Assembly: GCA_018267545.1 (NCBI GenBank)
Contig: JAFDYG010000505.1
Span: 25,415 to 89,414 of the forward strand
Length of the DNA stretch: 64,000 nt
Direction: 5' to 3'
Source of the DNA: Bacteroidota bacterium
Lineage (GTDB): Bacteria > Bacteroidota > Bacteroidia > Chitinophagales > Chitinophagaceae
The notes under the pieces are model-generated. The model saw only the letters and a program-made list of their open reading frames with translations. It was not told where the DNA came from and ran no database searches. Of this stretch, positions 54,622 to 63,970 are shown in pieces (the stretch's first letter is position 1; each line of letters starts with the position of its first letter). The position numbers and the translations under genes are program-made.

Positions 54622-54667
54622 TAAGTGTAAACACTTAGTACGGTTACGTTCAAATCACTAACACTTA
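54622..54667. promoter_or_regulatory. Inverted repeat plus third half site between divergent genes
   Basis: TAAGTGT-AA-ACACTTA (54622-54637) is a perfect palindrome with 7-base arms, and a third ACACTTA copy sits at 54661-54667, 30 bases (about three helical turns) to the right of the second. It lies in the 106-base gap between the esterase gene (start at 54582) and the small secreted protein gene (start at 54689), so it may bind a regulator of both. Confidence 0.5.
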
Positions 54668-54688
54668 CTAATATTAAAACGAACACCT

Positions 54689-55162
54689 ATGAGACGAATG
54701 CTTACCTCTATTCTCCTTCTTGCCGCCCTTACATCACAGGCCGCATCCGGTCCAGGACCCAAAGAAGTCGCCAAAATACTCCGTAGCGACGTATCAACAA
54801 ATACAGGAGTTGCCCGCTTCCAGTTTAAAAACCTGATATCCGGCCTGGAAGCAAGAGATTCCATCCTCATCATCTTCGATCGCTTCGATCACACCGGCGC
54901 CGGCATCGTTCACAAGGTATTTGCCGCCAACAGCGACCAAAGCATCACCGTTCCCGACGTCCCCCCAGGCAAATATTATGTCACGATCCAGTGCATCGGC
55001 CTTCACCGCGATCGCCTCGAAAAAATCATCACGATCAAACCGCAACAAGACCAAACGATCAAAGTCAAGCTGACCCCATCTGAAATCTATTCCAAAAACG
55101 GCGTCATCATTCCCTCTTTCAATCCCGATTTCGCCGACCTGACCATTACCCGGTCCAAATAA
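54689..55162 (+). CDS. Small secreted beta-sandwich protein, hypothetical
   Basis: A 157-residue exported protein (signal peptide MRRMLTSILLLAALTSQAAS). The mature part is beta-rich and contains VPDVPPGKYYVTIQCIGLHRDRLEK, a pattern seen in CNA-B- or carboxypeptidase-regulatory-like sandwiches (prealbumin-like fold), but it lacks a confident family match. It is not a lipoprotein. The divergent neighbour is a secreted esterase. Function unknown. Confidence 0.6.
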   Translation: MRRMLTSILLLAALTSQAASGPGPKEVAKILRSDVSTNTGVARFQFKNLISGLEARDSILIIFDRFDHTGAGIVHKVFAANSDQSITVPDVPPGKYYVTIQCIGLHRDRLEKIITIKPQQDQTIKVKLTPSEIYSKNGVIIPSFNPDFADLTITRSK

Positions 55163-55190
55163 GCGCCCCCAGGCTCCGCCCCCGGACTCC

Positions 55191-57413
55191 TTATCTATTC
55201 TCGATCCTTTTCCCCTGTTCATCCTCCGACCTTTTCCCCCGTTTCGATTCACTGGCACTATTACCAAAGCGCCACGTAAAGCTCAGCAAAGCCCTCGCGC
55301 TATACGTAACCCGCTGCCAGTCCAATAACAGTGCATCGCTAGTCCGCAAAAACGCCGGCCGCCGGGTACTGAATATATCCCTGGCGCTAAAAGACAGCGT
55401 AGCCCTGTCACGCCAAAAATCGTACTTCGCCCCGGCATCGAAACCATAAGCCCGGCGATACCTATCCTGCAAAATCACTTCGCTGGCCTTATAGTCCGCC
55501 CTTACTTGCAAACTAAGCCCCTTCGCCAGCGAAAAATCACTGGTCACATTCCCATTCCAGCTGATACCGCTGGTAGCCTTAATCCCATATTGCGCCGCCC
55601 CCGAATTTATCCGTTCATAGACGTTGACATTCGCGGTCAAGCTCCAGAACCCCGAGACCCGCCAATTGCCGATCAGCTCGAACCCGGTATTGATCGCCCG
55701 CCTGAGGTTTTCTGGAATCGTTATGGTGACATCACCCACAGGGTCGACCTGGATATGCTTGATTACATTATTCACCTGGTTGTAATAAAGCCCAGCCGTA
55801 ACATATGCACCAGACCAATTCTTCTTATAGGTCCCTTCGATGGAGTAGAGATCCTCGGGCTGAAGCGCCGGATTTCCCCTATCATAGTTGACCGGGTCGG
55901 ATACGTCCTGGGCAGGATTGAGCTCCCTGGCAGTCGGCCTGTTAATCCGGTGCGTATAGCTTAGCTGCACTTGTTGAGCATGCTCTAGCTGCCGGGTTAC
56001 GAACAGGGCCGGATAGAACCCGTTTGTATTGACGTTGATAGGCATCCCAACCAGCCCCCTAGCAGAATCGTAGTTTCGCACTGTAGCCGCAAACCGCCCC
56101 GCTTCTCCCCTCAGCCCGGCCTGAATGGAATAAGGTCCAATCTGCTTTCGATAATTGACATAAACTGCATGCACCCAGCTGTTGCTCTCAAAAAAATTAA
56201 CCAACGAATAATCAGTCACATACCCCCCACTGGACGTATCCAACCGTGCATCCCACTGCCGGTTATTAACCGTACTCAGCTGAGTACGCACGCCCGCTTC
56301 CAACCAGCCCCCCTTACCAAGAGGCAGCGTATAATCCAGCTGGATATTGTAACGCTTATTCCTTCCCCCTTTCATATCCTGCAACACATCCGGCACTGGT
56401 TTGACCGCCTGCCCATCGACATTGAAAACGCTGGCATCATACACATAGAAGCTATTGCCAGAACCAGCAGAAAAGGCAAAATCAAAATCCAGCTCAGCCC
56501 CCGGCTTTTTAAATTTATGCACCCAATCTATAGTTCCCCCCCAGCTGGTATTCCATCCATCCGTGTTATTGGCCCGATTGCTAAGCTCCACAGGTGTCTG
56601 CTGCTTCGTCAGATTGTCGACAGTCAAATATTCCCGGCGCCCTGTGGTTGAAGCATTGTACAACCCGGTAACGCTCAGCAAATCCTTCACACTCCACCTC
56701 CAGTCAACCCCTCCCTGCGCCACATGCACATTGCTGATCGTCGTCGACGGGAACAGCTCATTGGAATAATAAGTAGGCCCTCCCGAATTTAAATAAACCA
56801 TGTTTTGAAAACCATTGCTGTAAGTATTCCTGTGTTGAAAGGAATAATTACCGTACAGATCCACTTTTCCAGTCTTATAATTAAGACTAGCCCCAGCATT
56901 ATAATTCATCCTCGTACCAGCCGATGCCGTTACCGCGCCATAACCAGTCTTCAAGCCCTTCTTCAAAATAATATTGATCACCCCTTGCCCTTCGGCGTCA
57001 TATTTCGCCGAAGGATTGGTAATAACCTCGACTCTTTCAATAGAAGCCGCAGGAATCGATTGCAAGACCTGCGCAACGGACCCGCCGCTGATCAGCGACG
57101 GCTTCCCATCTACCAGCACTTTCACATTCGTCGCCCCTCGAAGACTGATATTGCCATTACGATCCACCTGCAAGCTCGGAACGTTCTGTAACAGGTCGAC
57201 CGCCGAACCGCCCGCACTTACCAGGCTCTGGTTGACCGAAAAGACTTTCTTATCTAGCCCGCTTCGAATAGCAGGTCCCTTACCCACTACCTCCACCTCT
57301 TTAAATACCTTTACACTATTCAAAAAAGCCGAATCCTTGGCAGGCGTTTGCGCCAGTACGCCCGGAACCACGCCCAAAAGCAGAACGCCCATATACGCGG
57401 ATAGTTTTTTCAT
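55191..57413 (-). CDS. TonB-dependent receptor, outer-membrane beta-barrel family
   Basis: A 740-residue outer-membrane receptor (signal peptide MKKLSAYMGVLLLGVVPGVLAQ in two parts: MKKLSAYMGV then ending VLAQ). The plug follows directly, without a carboxypeptidase-D domain: DLLQNVPSLQVDRNGNISLRG and KVLVDGKPSLISGG, then ERVEVITNPSAKYDAEGQG. This is the pattern of the OMP_b-brl_3 group rather than SusC. The barrel has typical RLNRPTARELNP-like and YSIEGTYKKNW segments and ends with a charged tail (ESKRGKRSEDEQGKR) after the last strand, which is unusual because a C-terminal aromatic is expected. The cargo is unknown; metal or peptide uptake is common in this group. Divergent from the LytS/LytTR pair. 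Confidence 0.88.
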   Translation of the reverse strand: MKKLSAYMGVLLLGVVPGVLAQTPAKDSAFLNSVKVFKEVEVVGKGPAIRSGLDKKVFSVNQSLVSAGGSAVDLLQNVPSLQVDRNGNISLRGATNVKVLVDGKPSLISGGSVAQVLQSIPAASIERVEVITNPSAKYDAEGQGVINIILKKGLKTGYGAVTASAGTRMNYNAGASLNYKTGKVDLYGNYSFQHRNTYSNGFQNMVYLNSGGPTYYSNELFPSTTISNVHVAQGGVDWRWSVKDLLSVTGLYNASTTGRREYLTVDNLTKQQTPVELSNRANNTDGWNTSWGGTIDWVHKFKKPGAELDFDFAFSAGSGNSFYVYDASVFNVDGQAVKPVPDVLQDMKGGRNKRYNIQLDYTLPLGKGGWLEAGVRTQLSTVNNRQWDARLDTSSGGYVTDYSLVNFFESNSWVHAVYVNYRKQIGPYSIQAGLRGEAGRFAATVRNYDSARGLVGMPINVNTNGFYPALFVTRQLEHAQQVQLSYTHRINRPTARELNPAQDVSDPVNYDRGNPALQPEDLYSIEGTYKKNWSGAYVTAGLYYNQVNNVIKHIQVDPVGDVTITIPENLRRAINTGFELIGNWRVSGFWSLTANVNVYERINSGAAQYGIKATSGISWNGNVTSDFSLAKGLSLQVRADYKASEVILQDRYRRAYGFDAGAKYDFWRDRATLSFSARDIFSTRRPAFLRTSDALLLDWQRVTYSARALLSFTWRFGNSASESKRGKRSEDEQGKRIENR

Positions 57414-57572
57414 ACGACCAAAATACCCCCGCATCCCCGCGCCGCATCCGACAATTCAACCCGCCCGCCCGCAGACTAAACAAACAGCCGATCCCAGGTA
57501 CATTGAGCGAAAAGGTAAATTCATTGAATCTCCCCCCGATCCTCTTTGAAATAAATTACTTTGCAGTACCGT

Positions 57573-58595
57573 ATGAGTTATTTATCAAAAGGAAAAATGA
57601 CGCTCACCCAGCTGCAATACCTGGTATGGCTGGCCATCCTGCTGATCAGCTTCATTTCGATGCTGTCCTCGGATGGCGTCGCAGGCTCGGCGCTCTTTTC
57701 GCTCAACGGCGTCTGCTTTTACGCCCTCATCATCTATGGAAATATCCACTTCCTGTATCCCCGGTTTTTCCAAAAGAAACGCTACATCCTTTATACCGCA
57801 GGAGCAATCCTGCTCGTAGCAATAGCCGGATTTGTAAAAGGCTATATCTCCCTTTATATCAGCAGCCAGTACTTTCACAAAACATTCCGTATCCAGGACA
57901 CAGCCACCCACCTATCCTTCTTCCTCTCCGGTGTAACGATTTTTGTGCTGAGCCTGGTCATCCGGCTGGCAATCGCCTATTTCGCGGTGAAGCAGCAATC
58001 CGAAGAGGCCCTGCTGCAACGAAGCCAGTTCGAGCTAAAGCTCCTGAAGGCCCAGGTGCAGCCCCACTTCCTCTTCAATACCCTCAACAACATGTACTAC
58101 GAAGCCTATATGGAAGCACCCCGCACCGCCCTGCTCATCGAACGGCTTTCCGAGATCATGCGCTACTTTATCGATCAGAATATCGAAGACTTGGTTCCCA
58201 TAGAAACCGAAGTACAGTTTTTGGAAAACTATATCGCCCTGGAAAAAATCCGAATATTGCCCGAACCGCAAATCGAATTTTTAAAAAGCTTCAAACCAGG
58301 CATCCAGCTTCCACCTATGCTCCTGATGACCTTCGTCGAAAACATCTTCAAGCACGGCATCGACAAAATAAGCGGCGACAACCAAATCCGGATCAGGATC
58401 GTCGAAAAAGACGGCTACATCATCTTTGAAACCAGCAACACTATCAACCAGCACCCCGGCAAGACCCAACCCAACGGATTAGGATTAAAAAATCTCAAAC
58501 AGCGGCTATCACTGCTCTATGGGACCAACTTCGAGCTAAATACCCGCAGCGACATCAAATATTTTACGGCATTCCTAAAAATACCCTTGTCATGA
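57573..58595 (+). CDS. LytS-type sensor histidine kinase
   Basis: A 340-residue kinase of the LytS/YehU (His_kinase, PF06580) kind. Four transmembrane helices occupy about 12-140. The phosphorylated His is in QVQPHFLFNTLNNMY near residue 164, and the ATP-binding part has TFVENIFKHGIDK (N-box) and NGLGLKNLKQRL (G-box). The in-frame codon at 57561 is TTG; the ATG at 57573 is chosen. Its TGA stop overlaps the response regulator ATG as ATGA, so the pair is translationally coupled. The stimulus is unknown. Confidence 0.93.
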   Translation: MSYLSKGKMTLTQLQYLVWLAILLISFISMLSSDGVAGSALFSLNGVCFYALIIYGNIHFLYPRFFQKKRYILYTAGAILLVAIAGFVKGYISLYISSQYFHKTFRIQDTATHLSFFLSGVTIFVLSLVIRLAIAYFAVKQQSEEALLQRSQFELKLLKAQVQPHFLFNTLNNMYYEAYMEAPRTALLIERLSEIMRYFIDQNIEDLVPIETEVQFLENYIALEKIRILPEPQIEFLKSFKPGIQLPPMLLMTFVENIFKHGIDKISGDNQIRIRIVEKDGYIIFETSNTINQHPGKTQPNGLGLKNLKQRLSLLYGTNFELNTRSDIKYFTAFLKIPLS

Positions 58596-59290
58596 ACCTA
58601 CGATGTATGATAGTGGATGACGAACCCAATGCGGTTAACCTTCTGGAAGTGCTCATCGGCCAGACGACGGGCTGGCAGCTGCTCGCCAAATGCCTGAATG
58701 CGCTGGACGCCATTTCGTTTTTAAAAAACAACTCCGTCGACCTTATCTTTTTGGATATAGAAATGCCCTTGCTTAGCGGAATGGAGCTGGCAGGCCTGCT
58801 GTCACCCGACACCGCAATCGTCTTTGCCACGGCCTATAAAGAACACGCAGCAGAAAGCTACTCCTTTAATACGATTGATTACCTGCTAAAACCCATCACC
58901 CTAAAACGATTCATCGCCTCCACAAAAAAGATCGAGAACCATTTTCAAAACCTGCTGCCGGCGGAGAAAAAGGAAGAGGAATACTTCTTTGTAAAAACAG
59001 GCTCCGAGCTACACAAAATCCAGCTCGCCGAAATACTCTACTTCGAAAGCCAGAAGGAATACGTAAAGATCGTAACCCAGAAACGCGAAATCTTAACCTA
59101 TCGCCGGCTAAAGGATATCGAAGCCCAATTGAACCCGCCCTTTACCCGGGTACACAATTCTTTTATCGTCAATATAAAGCAGCTGAGTAAAATCCACGCC
59201 AGCTCTATCTACATCGGCCAAAAGCAAATTCCCATCGGCGACAAGTTCAGAGACGAGCTGATGGCCATTATCCAAAAAAGGACTTTCTAA
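58592..59290 (+). CDS. LytTR-family response regulator
   Basis: A 232-residue regulator. The receiver domain (1-120) has the acidic pair in VDDEP, the phosphorylation site Asp55 in LIFLDIEMP, Thr in FATAYKEHA and Lys in YLLKPI. The LytTR DNA-binding domain (about 130-232) shows FFVKTGSELHKI, YFESQKEYVKI and FTRVHNSFIVNIKQL. It acts with the upstream LytS kinase. Possible targets include the divergent TonB receptor (inference from position). Confidence 0.94.
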   Translation: MNLRCMIVDDEPNAVNLLEVLIGQTTGWQLLAKCLNALDAISFLKNNSVDLIFLDIEMPLLSGMELAGLLSPDTAIVFATAYKEHAAESYSFNTIDYLLKPITLKRFIASTKKIENHFQNLLPAEKKEEEYFFVKTGSELHKIQLAEILYFESQKEYVKIVTQKREILTYRRLKDIEAQLNPPFTRVHNSFIVNIKQLSKIHASSIYIGQKQIPIGDKFRDELMAIIQKRTF

Positions 59291-59385
59291 AATCCTACTC
59301 CCAAACTTCCATCCCTCCAACACCTCCCTTTAATATGCAACTATATAATAATCAATCAATTGACTAATTATAATTATCATACTCA

Positions 59386-59470
59386 TCCAAAATCTTCAAA
59401 ATAAACAAATTTTGGACACTTATACTCCTCCATTCCCGTCCAAAATCATGATAAAATCGTAATTTTGGCT
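59386..59470. promoter_or_regulatory. Repeated TCCAAAAT elements upstream of the ATPase gene
   Basis: Within 85 AT-rich bases the motif (G)TCCAAAATC occurs at 59386-59394 and 59438-59447, and its complement ATTTTGGA(C) at 59409-59417, with a fourth variant AATTTTGGCT at 59461-59470. ATTTTGGAC and GTCCAAAAT form a perfect 9-base inverted pair with a 20-base spacer. They lie 14-98 bases upstream of the ATG at 59484 and could be regulator sites. Confidence 0.45.
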
Positions 59471-59483
59471 CGAAATAACACGC

Positions 59484-60914
59484 ATGACTATCATTGGGCG
59501 AAGAGTAGAGCAAAAAATGCTGGCTGCGAGGTTAGCAACCAACGAACCCGAACTAATTGCCGTTTATGGCCGTCGCCGTGTAGGCAAAACTTACCTTGTA
59601 CGAACCTTCCTTAAGGATACGATTGTATTTGAATTTACTGGTATCCACGAAGCCACGATGAAGATTCAGCTTGAAAATTTCAGTCAGGCTCTTCAATTGG
59701 CTACAAAAAGCCCCGTGGCTTTAGCTATACCAGCTAATTGGCTGCAGGCGTTTATGATGTTGGAATCCTTCATCAGCACACTTCCTTCCGATAAACCCGC
59801 AGTTATATTTTTCGATGAGTTTCCGTGGATCGAATCACGCAAATCCGGTTTTCTACAAGCTTTTGACCACTGGTGGAATGCTTTTGCGTCCAAAAGACCA
59901 AATTTAAAAGTAATCATCTGTGGATCGGCCGCATCTTGGATGATTGACAAAATCATCAACAACCGTGGTGGCCTGCATAACCGGGTTACTCAAACTATAC
60001 GATTATTACCATTTACTCTGGCGGAAACCCAGCAGTACTTGCAAAGCAAAGGTGTCATACTCGACCAATATAGCCAGCTGCAACTCTATATGGCCATGGG
60101 CGGCATACCGCACTACTTACGAAATATTAATCCTGGAGAAAGCACAGCTCAAATAATTGACCGGCTCTGTTTTACTAAAGACGGACCTTTGAAAAATGAG
60201 TTTAACAACCTATACAAATCGCTATTTGCTCATTCAGAAAACCATGAGCTTGTGATCCGGGCATTGGCCTCAAAGGGACTCGGCCTCAACCGCAACGAAA
60301 TTATCACCGAATGCAGCTTTACTTCGGGAGGTACAACATCGAGGATACTACAGGAACTGGAAGAATCCGGTTTTATTACCCGTTATATTCCATTCCAAAA
60401 AAATACCAACGAAAGCATTTATAAGCTCTCGGACGAATACTCGTTATTCTATCTGAAATTCATCGAACATGCGAAAGATATCACAGACGGCGCCTGGCTC
60501 CGGCAATTCGGGACGCCTGCTTATATAATATGGAGCGGATTTGCGTTTGAATCCGTTTGCCAAAAGCATGTTTTGCAGATCAGGCGTAAACTTGGAATCG
60601 AAGGCGTATTGACTAATTCATCGACCTGGCGGCATATTCCTGGAAAAGGGACACAAGGAGCACAGATTGACTTATTATTGGATCGTCAGGACCGTTGCAT
60701 CAATATGTGCGAAATGAAATTCTCAAGCAGTGAGTTCGTAATTGATAAAAAATACGCCGCCGAGCTGGACATGAAAGTAAATGTATTTCGGGCCGAAACA
60801 GGTACAAAAAAGACTATATTCCCCACCATGATAACCACATATGGCGCCCGGAGAAATGAATACTACCTTGGACGTATACAAGCCGAAATATTGATGGAAG
60901 ATTTGTTTACATAA
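59484..60914 (+). CDS. ATPase_2 / DUF234 family ATPase
   Basis: A 476-residue protein of the archaeal-type ATPase family widespread in Bacteroidota. Walker A is GRRRVGKT (residues 29-36), Walker B is VIFFDEFPW near 112, and a sensor-like ICGSAASWM follows. A winged-helix segment lies near 265-320 (EIITECSFTSGGTTSRILQELEESG, cited from its parts EIITECSF and LEESG). The C-terminal DUF234 domain contains IDLLLD and CEMKFSS, a PD-(D/E)xK-like nuclease pattern. The cellular role is not known; it may be mobile-element- or defence-associated. Base composition is AT-richer and less C-biased than the flanks. Its 3' end overlaps the acyltransferase gene by 8 bases. Confidence 0.9.
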   Translation: MTIIGRRVEQKMLAARLATNEPELIAVYGRRRVGKTYLVRTFLKDTIVFEFTGIHEATMKIQLENFSQALQLATKSPVALAIPANWLQAFMMLESFISTLPSDKPAVIFFDEFPWIESRKSGFLQAFDHWWNAFASKRPNLKVIICGSAASWMIDKIINNRGGLHNRVTQTIRLLPFTLAETQQYLQSKGVILDQYSQLQLYMAMGGIPHYLRNINPGESTAQIIDRLCFTKDGPLKNEFNNLYKSLFAHSENHELVIRALASKGLGLNRNEIITECSFTSGGTTSRILQELEESGFITRYIPFQKNTNESIYKLSDEYSLFYLKFIEHAKDITDGAWLRQFGTPAYIIWSGFAFESVCQKHVLQIRRKLGIEGVLTNSSTWRHIPGKGTQGAQIDLLLDRQDRCINMCEMKFSSSEFVIDKKYAAELDMKVNVFRAETGTKKTIFPTMITTYGARRNEYYLGRIQAEILMEDLFT

Positions 60915-61953
60915 GCAAAAACTTAAGCCTCCGCCTCACCGGCACATCAAACAAAACCATCACCGCATAAGCCAAACCAACCAAAAACACAATCCCCCCC
61001 AGCACCACCAACAACAGCTCAACCCCACCCGGCTTATACTTACTATAATACCCGGCAAAAATCCATATCGCCCAATAATGACTCATATAAAGCGGGTAAG
61101 ACAGCTTCCCAAAAAACAAACAAACCCTCTCCACCCTGGGCGACACAATAGCCCCAGCCCCCAAAGCAACGATCAAAGGAAAATAAACCAAAACGATCAA
61201 TCCCTCCGACAACAAATTCCATTTCGAAAAAGGAACCAAAAAAGCCACCACCAACATCGCAGACATAATCAAAAACCCAAGTCTGTTCTTCACACCCCAT
61301 CCATAACGATACACAACCATCCCCGCTAAAAAAGAATAAGAAACACGCACGAACCCATCCCAAAACGTCAGCCCATTCCATCCCCCCAGCAACGACCCCT
61401 CCTTATAAATAACCCAGCCAATCGCAGCCGCAGCCGGAACAATCAATATCGACAAATAGCGCCTCTTCATCCTCGAAAGAAAAACGCCATAACAAATATT
61501 GGCCACATACTCCCAAAACAACGACCACGCCGGAGCATTCAGTCCAAAAAGATTATACGCCCGGTCAGCCATCGCCGGCAACGGAATCAGCAAAACAGAA
61601 CCCACAAATAACCATGCAATCCTAAAAGCACCCGGCAGCTGCCCCCCAAACGGGTCAAAAAGATAACCCAGCAACCCCAGCACCGACCCGAAAACCACCA
61701 ACGGGTGCAGCCGGATGATCCTCGACCGAAAGAACTCCCGAAGCCCCAGCCTCACGATACGATCATCATACGAATAAGCGATAACAAACCCCGAAAGACA
61801 AAAGAAAAAATCCACCGCCAGAAATCCATGCCCGATAATATTCTTCGCACTCTCCGGCTCGATCACCTCCATAAAATGAAATACCACAACCCCCAACGCC
61901 GCAATCCCCCTAAGCCCATCCAATACCTCGAAATGTTTCTTTTGACTATGCAT
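60907..61953 (-). CDS. OafA/YrhL-type membrane acyltransferase
   Basis: A 348-residue acyltransferase family 3 protein that O-acylates cell-surface or secreted sugars. The family start EVLDGLRGIAALGVVVFHF (His in VVFHF) is near residues 9-27, then FLAVDFFFCLSGFVIAYS and the Arg-rich FFRSRIIRLHPL. About ten helices are present. There is no C-terminal SGNH domain. The in-frame codon at 61959 is TTG; the ATG at 61953 is preferred. Convergent with the ATPase gene. Confidence 0.92.
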   Translation of the reverse strand: MHSQKKHFEVLDGLRGIAALGVVVFHFMEVIEPESAKNIIGHGFLAVDFFFCLSGFVIAYSYDDRIVRLGLREFFRSRIIRLHPLVVFGSVLGLLGYLFDPFGGQLPGAFRIAWLFVGSVLLIPLPAMADRAYNLFGLNAPAWSLFWEYVANICYGVFLSRMKRRYLSILIVPAAAAIGWVIYKEGSLLGGWNGLTFWDGFVRVSYSFLAGMVVYRYGWGVKNRLGFLIMSAMLVVAFLVPFSKWNLLSEGLIVLVYFPLIVALGAGAIVSPRVERVCLFFGKLSYPLYMSHYWAIWIFAGYYSKYKPGGVELLLVVLGGIVFLVGLAYAVMVLFDVPVRRRLKFLLM

Positions 61954-61982
61954 CCCCAATAATAGCTAAATCCATGCACAAA

Positions 61983-63389
61983 TCACTCTACTGCAAGCGT
62001 CGGTTTTTCCATCGATTGTCCATCGGGCAACAAATACAACATAAAACTCACCATGATCACACAAAACAAGATCATCAGTATTCCCGCATGATACGCCGAC
62101 TGCCACCCTTCCCGCGCAAAATAAAAGAATACCCCGCCGATAATGCTCACTCCCAACGCCGAAGCAGTCTGCTGAAACGTCGAATAAACACCCGCCGCAG
62201 CGCCCGCATATTCAGTCGGCACATTCTTAAGCGCAAGATTCAGCAAAGAAGGAAGAACAAGCCCATTTCCAAGCCCCCAGCCGCTCATGAGCAGTATAAT
62301 AAGGCCCGTGCTCGTCCCCGGCCTCCATATATTCATCTGCAGGAAAAAGGCGATAGCCATAATCAACGCTCCTACCTGCAACACACGCTTCCCAAACCGC
62401 ACGATCATCCTGGACGCCACAAAAGACGAAACCATGAACAAAATACCCGGCGCGACAAAGTACAATCCGCATTCTACCGCCGAAACCCCCAGCCCGTTTT
62501 GTAAATACACGGCGCTCATCAGCAAATAAGAAGTATGCAGCATAAAATGAAACAGCACCGCCACCAATCCAATATTGAAATCCCTTATTTTAAATAGCCG
62601 CACGTCGATTAAAGGATTGTTGTTCTCCCGAAGCTTCTTCTTTTGATTCTGGATAAAATAAATAAATATCCCAAACGAAAGCACGATCAGCCCAATGCTC
62701 CAAAGCGGCCATCCAGCCTCCCGCCCCTGTATCAACGGATAAATAAGACTGAACAAGGCCAACGTCAATATCGCTATCCCAGAGTAATCAAACTTACTGC
62801 TCGAACGTTTATTCGTTTCCGTCAGGTACAAATGAGCCGCAATAAGCGTCACCGCCCCGATCGGTATATTTATAAAAAAGATCAACCTCCACCCCTCGAT
62901 CGCCCAATGCGTGTCGGATAGATACCCTCCCAGCACCTGGCCAATCATCGCCGCCACCCCAAGCGTAATCCCAAAAAGACCAAACGCCTTCGCCCTCTCT
63001 TTCGTATCGGTGAATAGCACCTGGATAAAAGCGATCGCCTGCGGCACCATAAACGACGCGCTCAATCCCTGAAAGAACCGCGTAACGATCAGCTGCAACG
63101 GCGTCGTCGAAATACCGCAAAGCCCCGAAGTAATCGTAAACGCAAGCATCCCCCAGAAAAACACCTTCTTCCGCCCCCACTGATCACCGGCCCTTCCCCC
63201 CGTAATAAGAAACGCAGCGTACCCCAGCAGATAACCCGCAATCACAAGCTGAACCTCTCCATCGGTCCCATGCACTCCCTTCTTGATCGCCGGGATGGCC
63301 ACATTGATAATAAATACATCTATAACCGACAGTAACGGCGCAGCCAACACTATCGCCAGCTCCAGCCATTTATTTTTTAAAGGTTTCAT
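61983..63389 (-). CDS. MFS drug-efflux transporter (DHA2, 14 helices)
   Basis: A 468-residue proton-driven efflux protein of the EmrB/QacA type. It shows VIDVFIINVAIPAI in helix 1 (the family's motif D1-like LDxTIVNVALP), motif A GGRAGDQWGRKKVF after helix 2, motif C GVAAMIGQVLGGYL in helix 5, and fourteen helices in all. The TetR repressor gene ends one base before its start, so the two are co-transcribed from the operator-containing promoter at the right edge of the window. The substrate is unknown; small toxic molecules or antibiotics are typical. Confidence 0.93.
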   Translation of the reverse strand: MKPLKNKWLELAIVLAAPLLSVIDVFIINVAIPAIKKGVHGTDGEVQLVIAGYLLGYAAFLITGGRAGDQWGRKKVFFWGMLAFTITSGLCGISTTPLQLIVTRFFQGLSASFMVPQAIAFIQVLFTDTKERAKAFGLFGITLGVAAMIGQVLGGYLSDTHWAIEGWRLIFFINIPIGAVTLIAAHLYLTETNKRSSSKFDYSGIAILTLALFSLIYPLIQGREAGWPLWSIGLIVLSFGIFIYFIQNQKKKLRENNNPLIDVRLFKIRDFNIGLVAVLFHFMLHTSYLLMSAVYLQNGLGVSAVECGLYFVAPGILFMVSSFVASRMIVRFGKRVLQVGALIMAIAFFLQMNIWRPGTSTGLIILLMSGWGLGNGLVLPSLLNLALKNVPTEYAGAAAGVYSTFQQTASALGVSIIGGVFFYFAREGWQSAYHAGILMILFCVIMVSFMLYLLPDGQSMEKPTLAVE

Positions 63390-63390
63390 T

Positions 63391-63957
63391 CTATATCAAT
63401 TTTTTTATGATTTGCTTTGCTGATTCTAGATCACTAGTGTTCTTGAAAACCGAAGCCGCAGCACTGCCGCCTTCGACCAGGACGAAAATCAAGTCCGTCA
63501 GCTCCTGATCCGTCAATATCCCCTTATGACCCGAACCAGCCACTAGCTCTGCCGTAAGATCCCTGAAATGTTGCTTAACCACCTGTATCTGCTCCAACAC
63601 CCGCGGCTCCCCCGCACCAGCCTCATCATTTGCCTTGATAAAAGGACACCCACCATACTCCCGAAACTCCTGCCGGCCGATGTGATAGTCGAAAATCGCC
63701 AACAGCTTCTCCTTCGGATCTTCGACCCCATCCACATGCGTTTTCAATCTATTAAACCACCCCTGATGATTCAGCTCGATATACCCCACCAGCAAATCCG
63801 TCTTCGACGGAAAATGCTGATATACCGACCCCTTCGCCACCCCCGCCTCCTCGATTATTTGATTAATTCCGGTCGTATTATAACCCTGCCGGTAGAAAAG
63901 CCGGTTGGCCGTCTCCATTATTTTATCGATCACCTGCTGTCCCCTTGGCTGCTTCAT
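63391..63957 (-). CDS. TetR-family repressor of the efflux operon
   Basis: A 188-residue regulator. The N-terminal helix-turn-helix is in ANRLFYRQGYNTTGINQI and EAGVAKGSVYQHFPSKTDLL (residues about 14-58). The C-terminal ligand-binding domain has YGGCPFIKANDEAG, a pattern of the TetR C-terminal group with YxGCPF. It should repress itself and the following MFS gene until an inducer binds. A perfect palindrome lies 17-37 bases upstream of its ATG. Confidence 0.93.
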   Translation of the reverse strand: MKQPRGQQVIDKIMETANRLFYRQGYNTTGINQIIEEAGVAKGSVYQHFPSKTDLLVGYIELNHQGWFNRLKTHVDGVEDPKEKLLAIFDYHIGRQEFREYGGCPFIKANDEAGAGEPRVLEQIQVVKQHFRDLTAELVAGSGHKGILTDQELTDLIFVLVEGGSAAASVFKNTSDLESAKQIIKKLI

Positions 63958-63970
63958 AACCTAAGATTTA

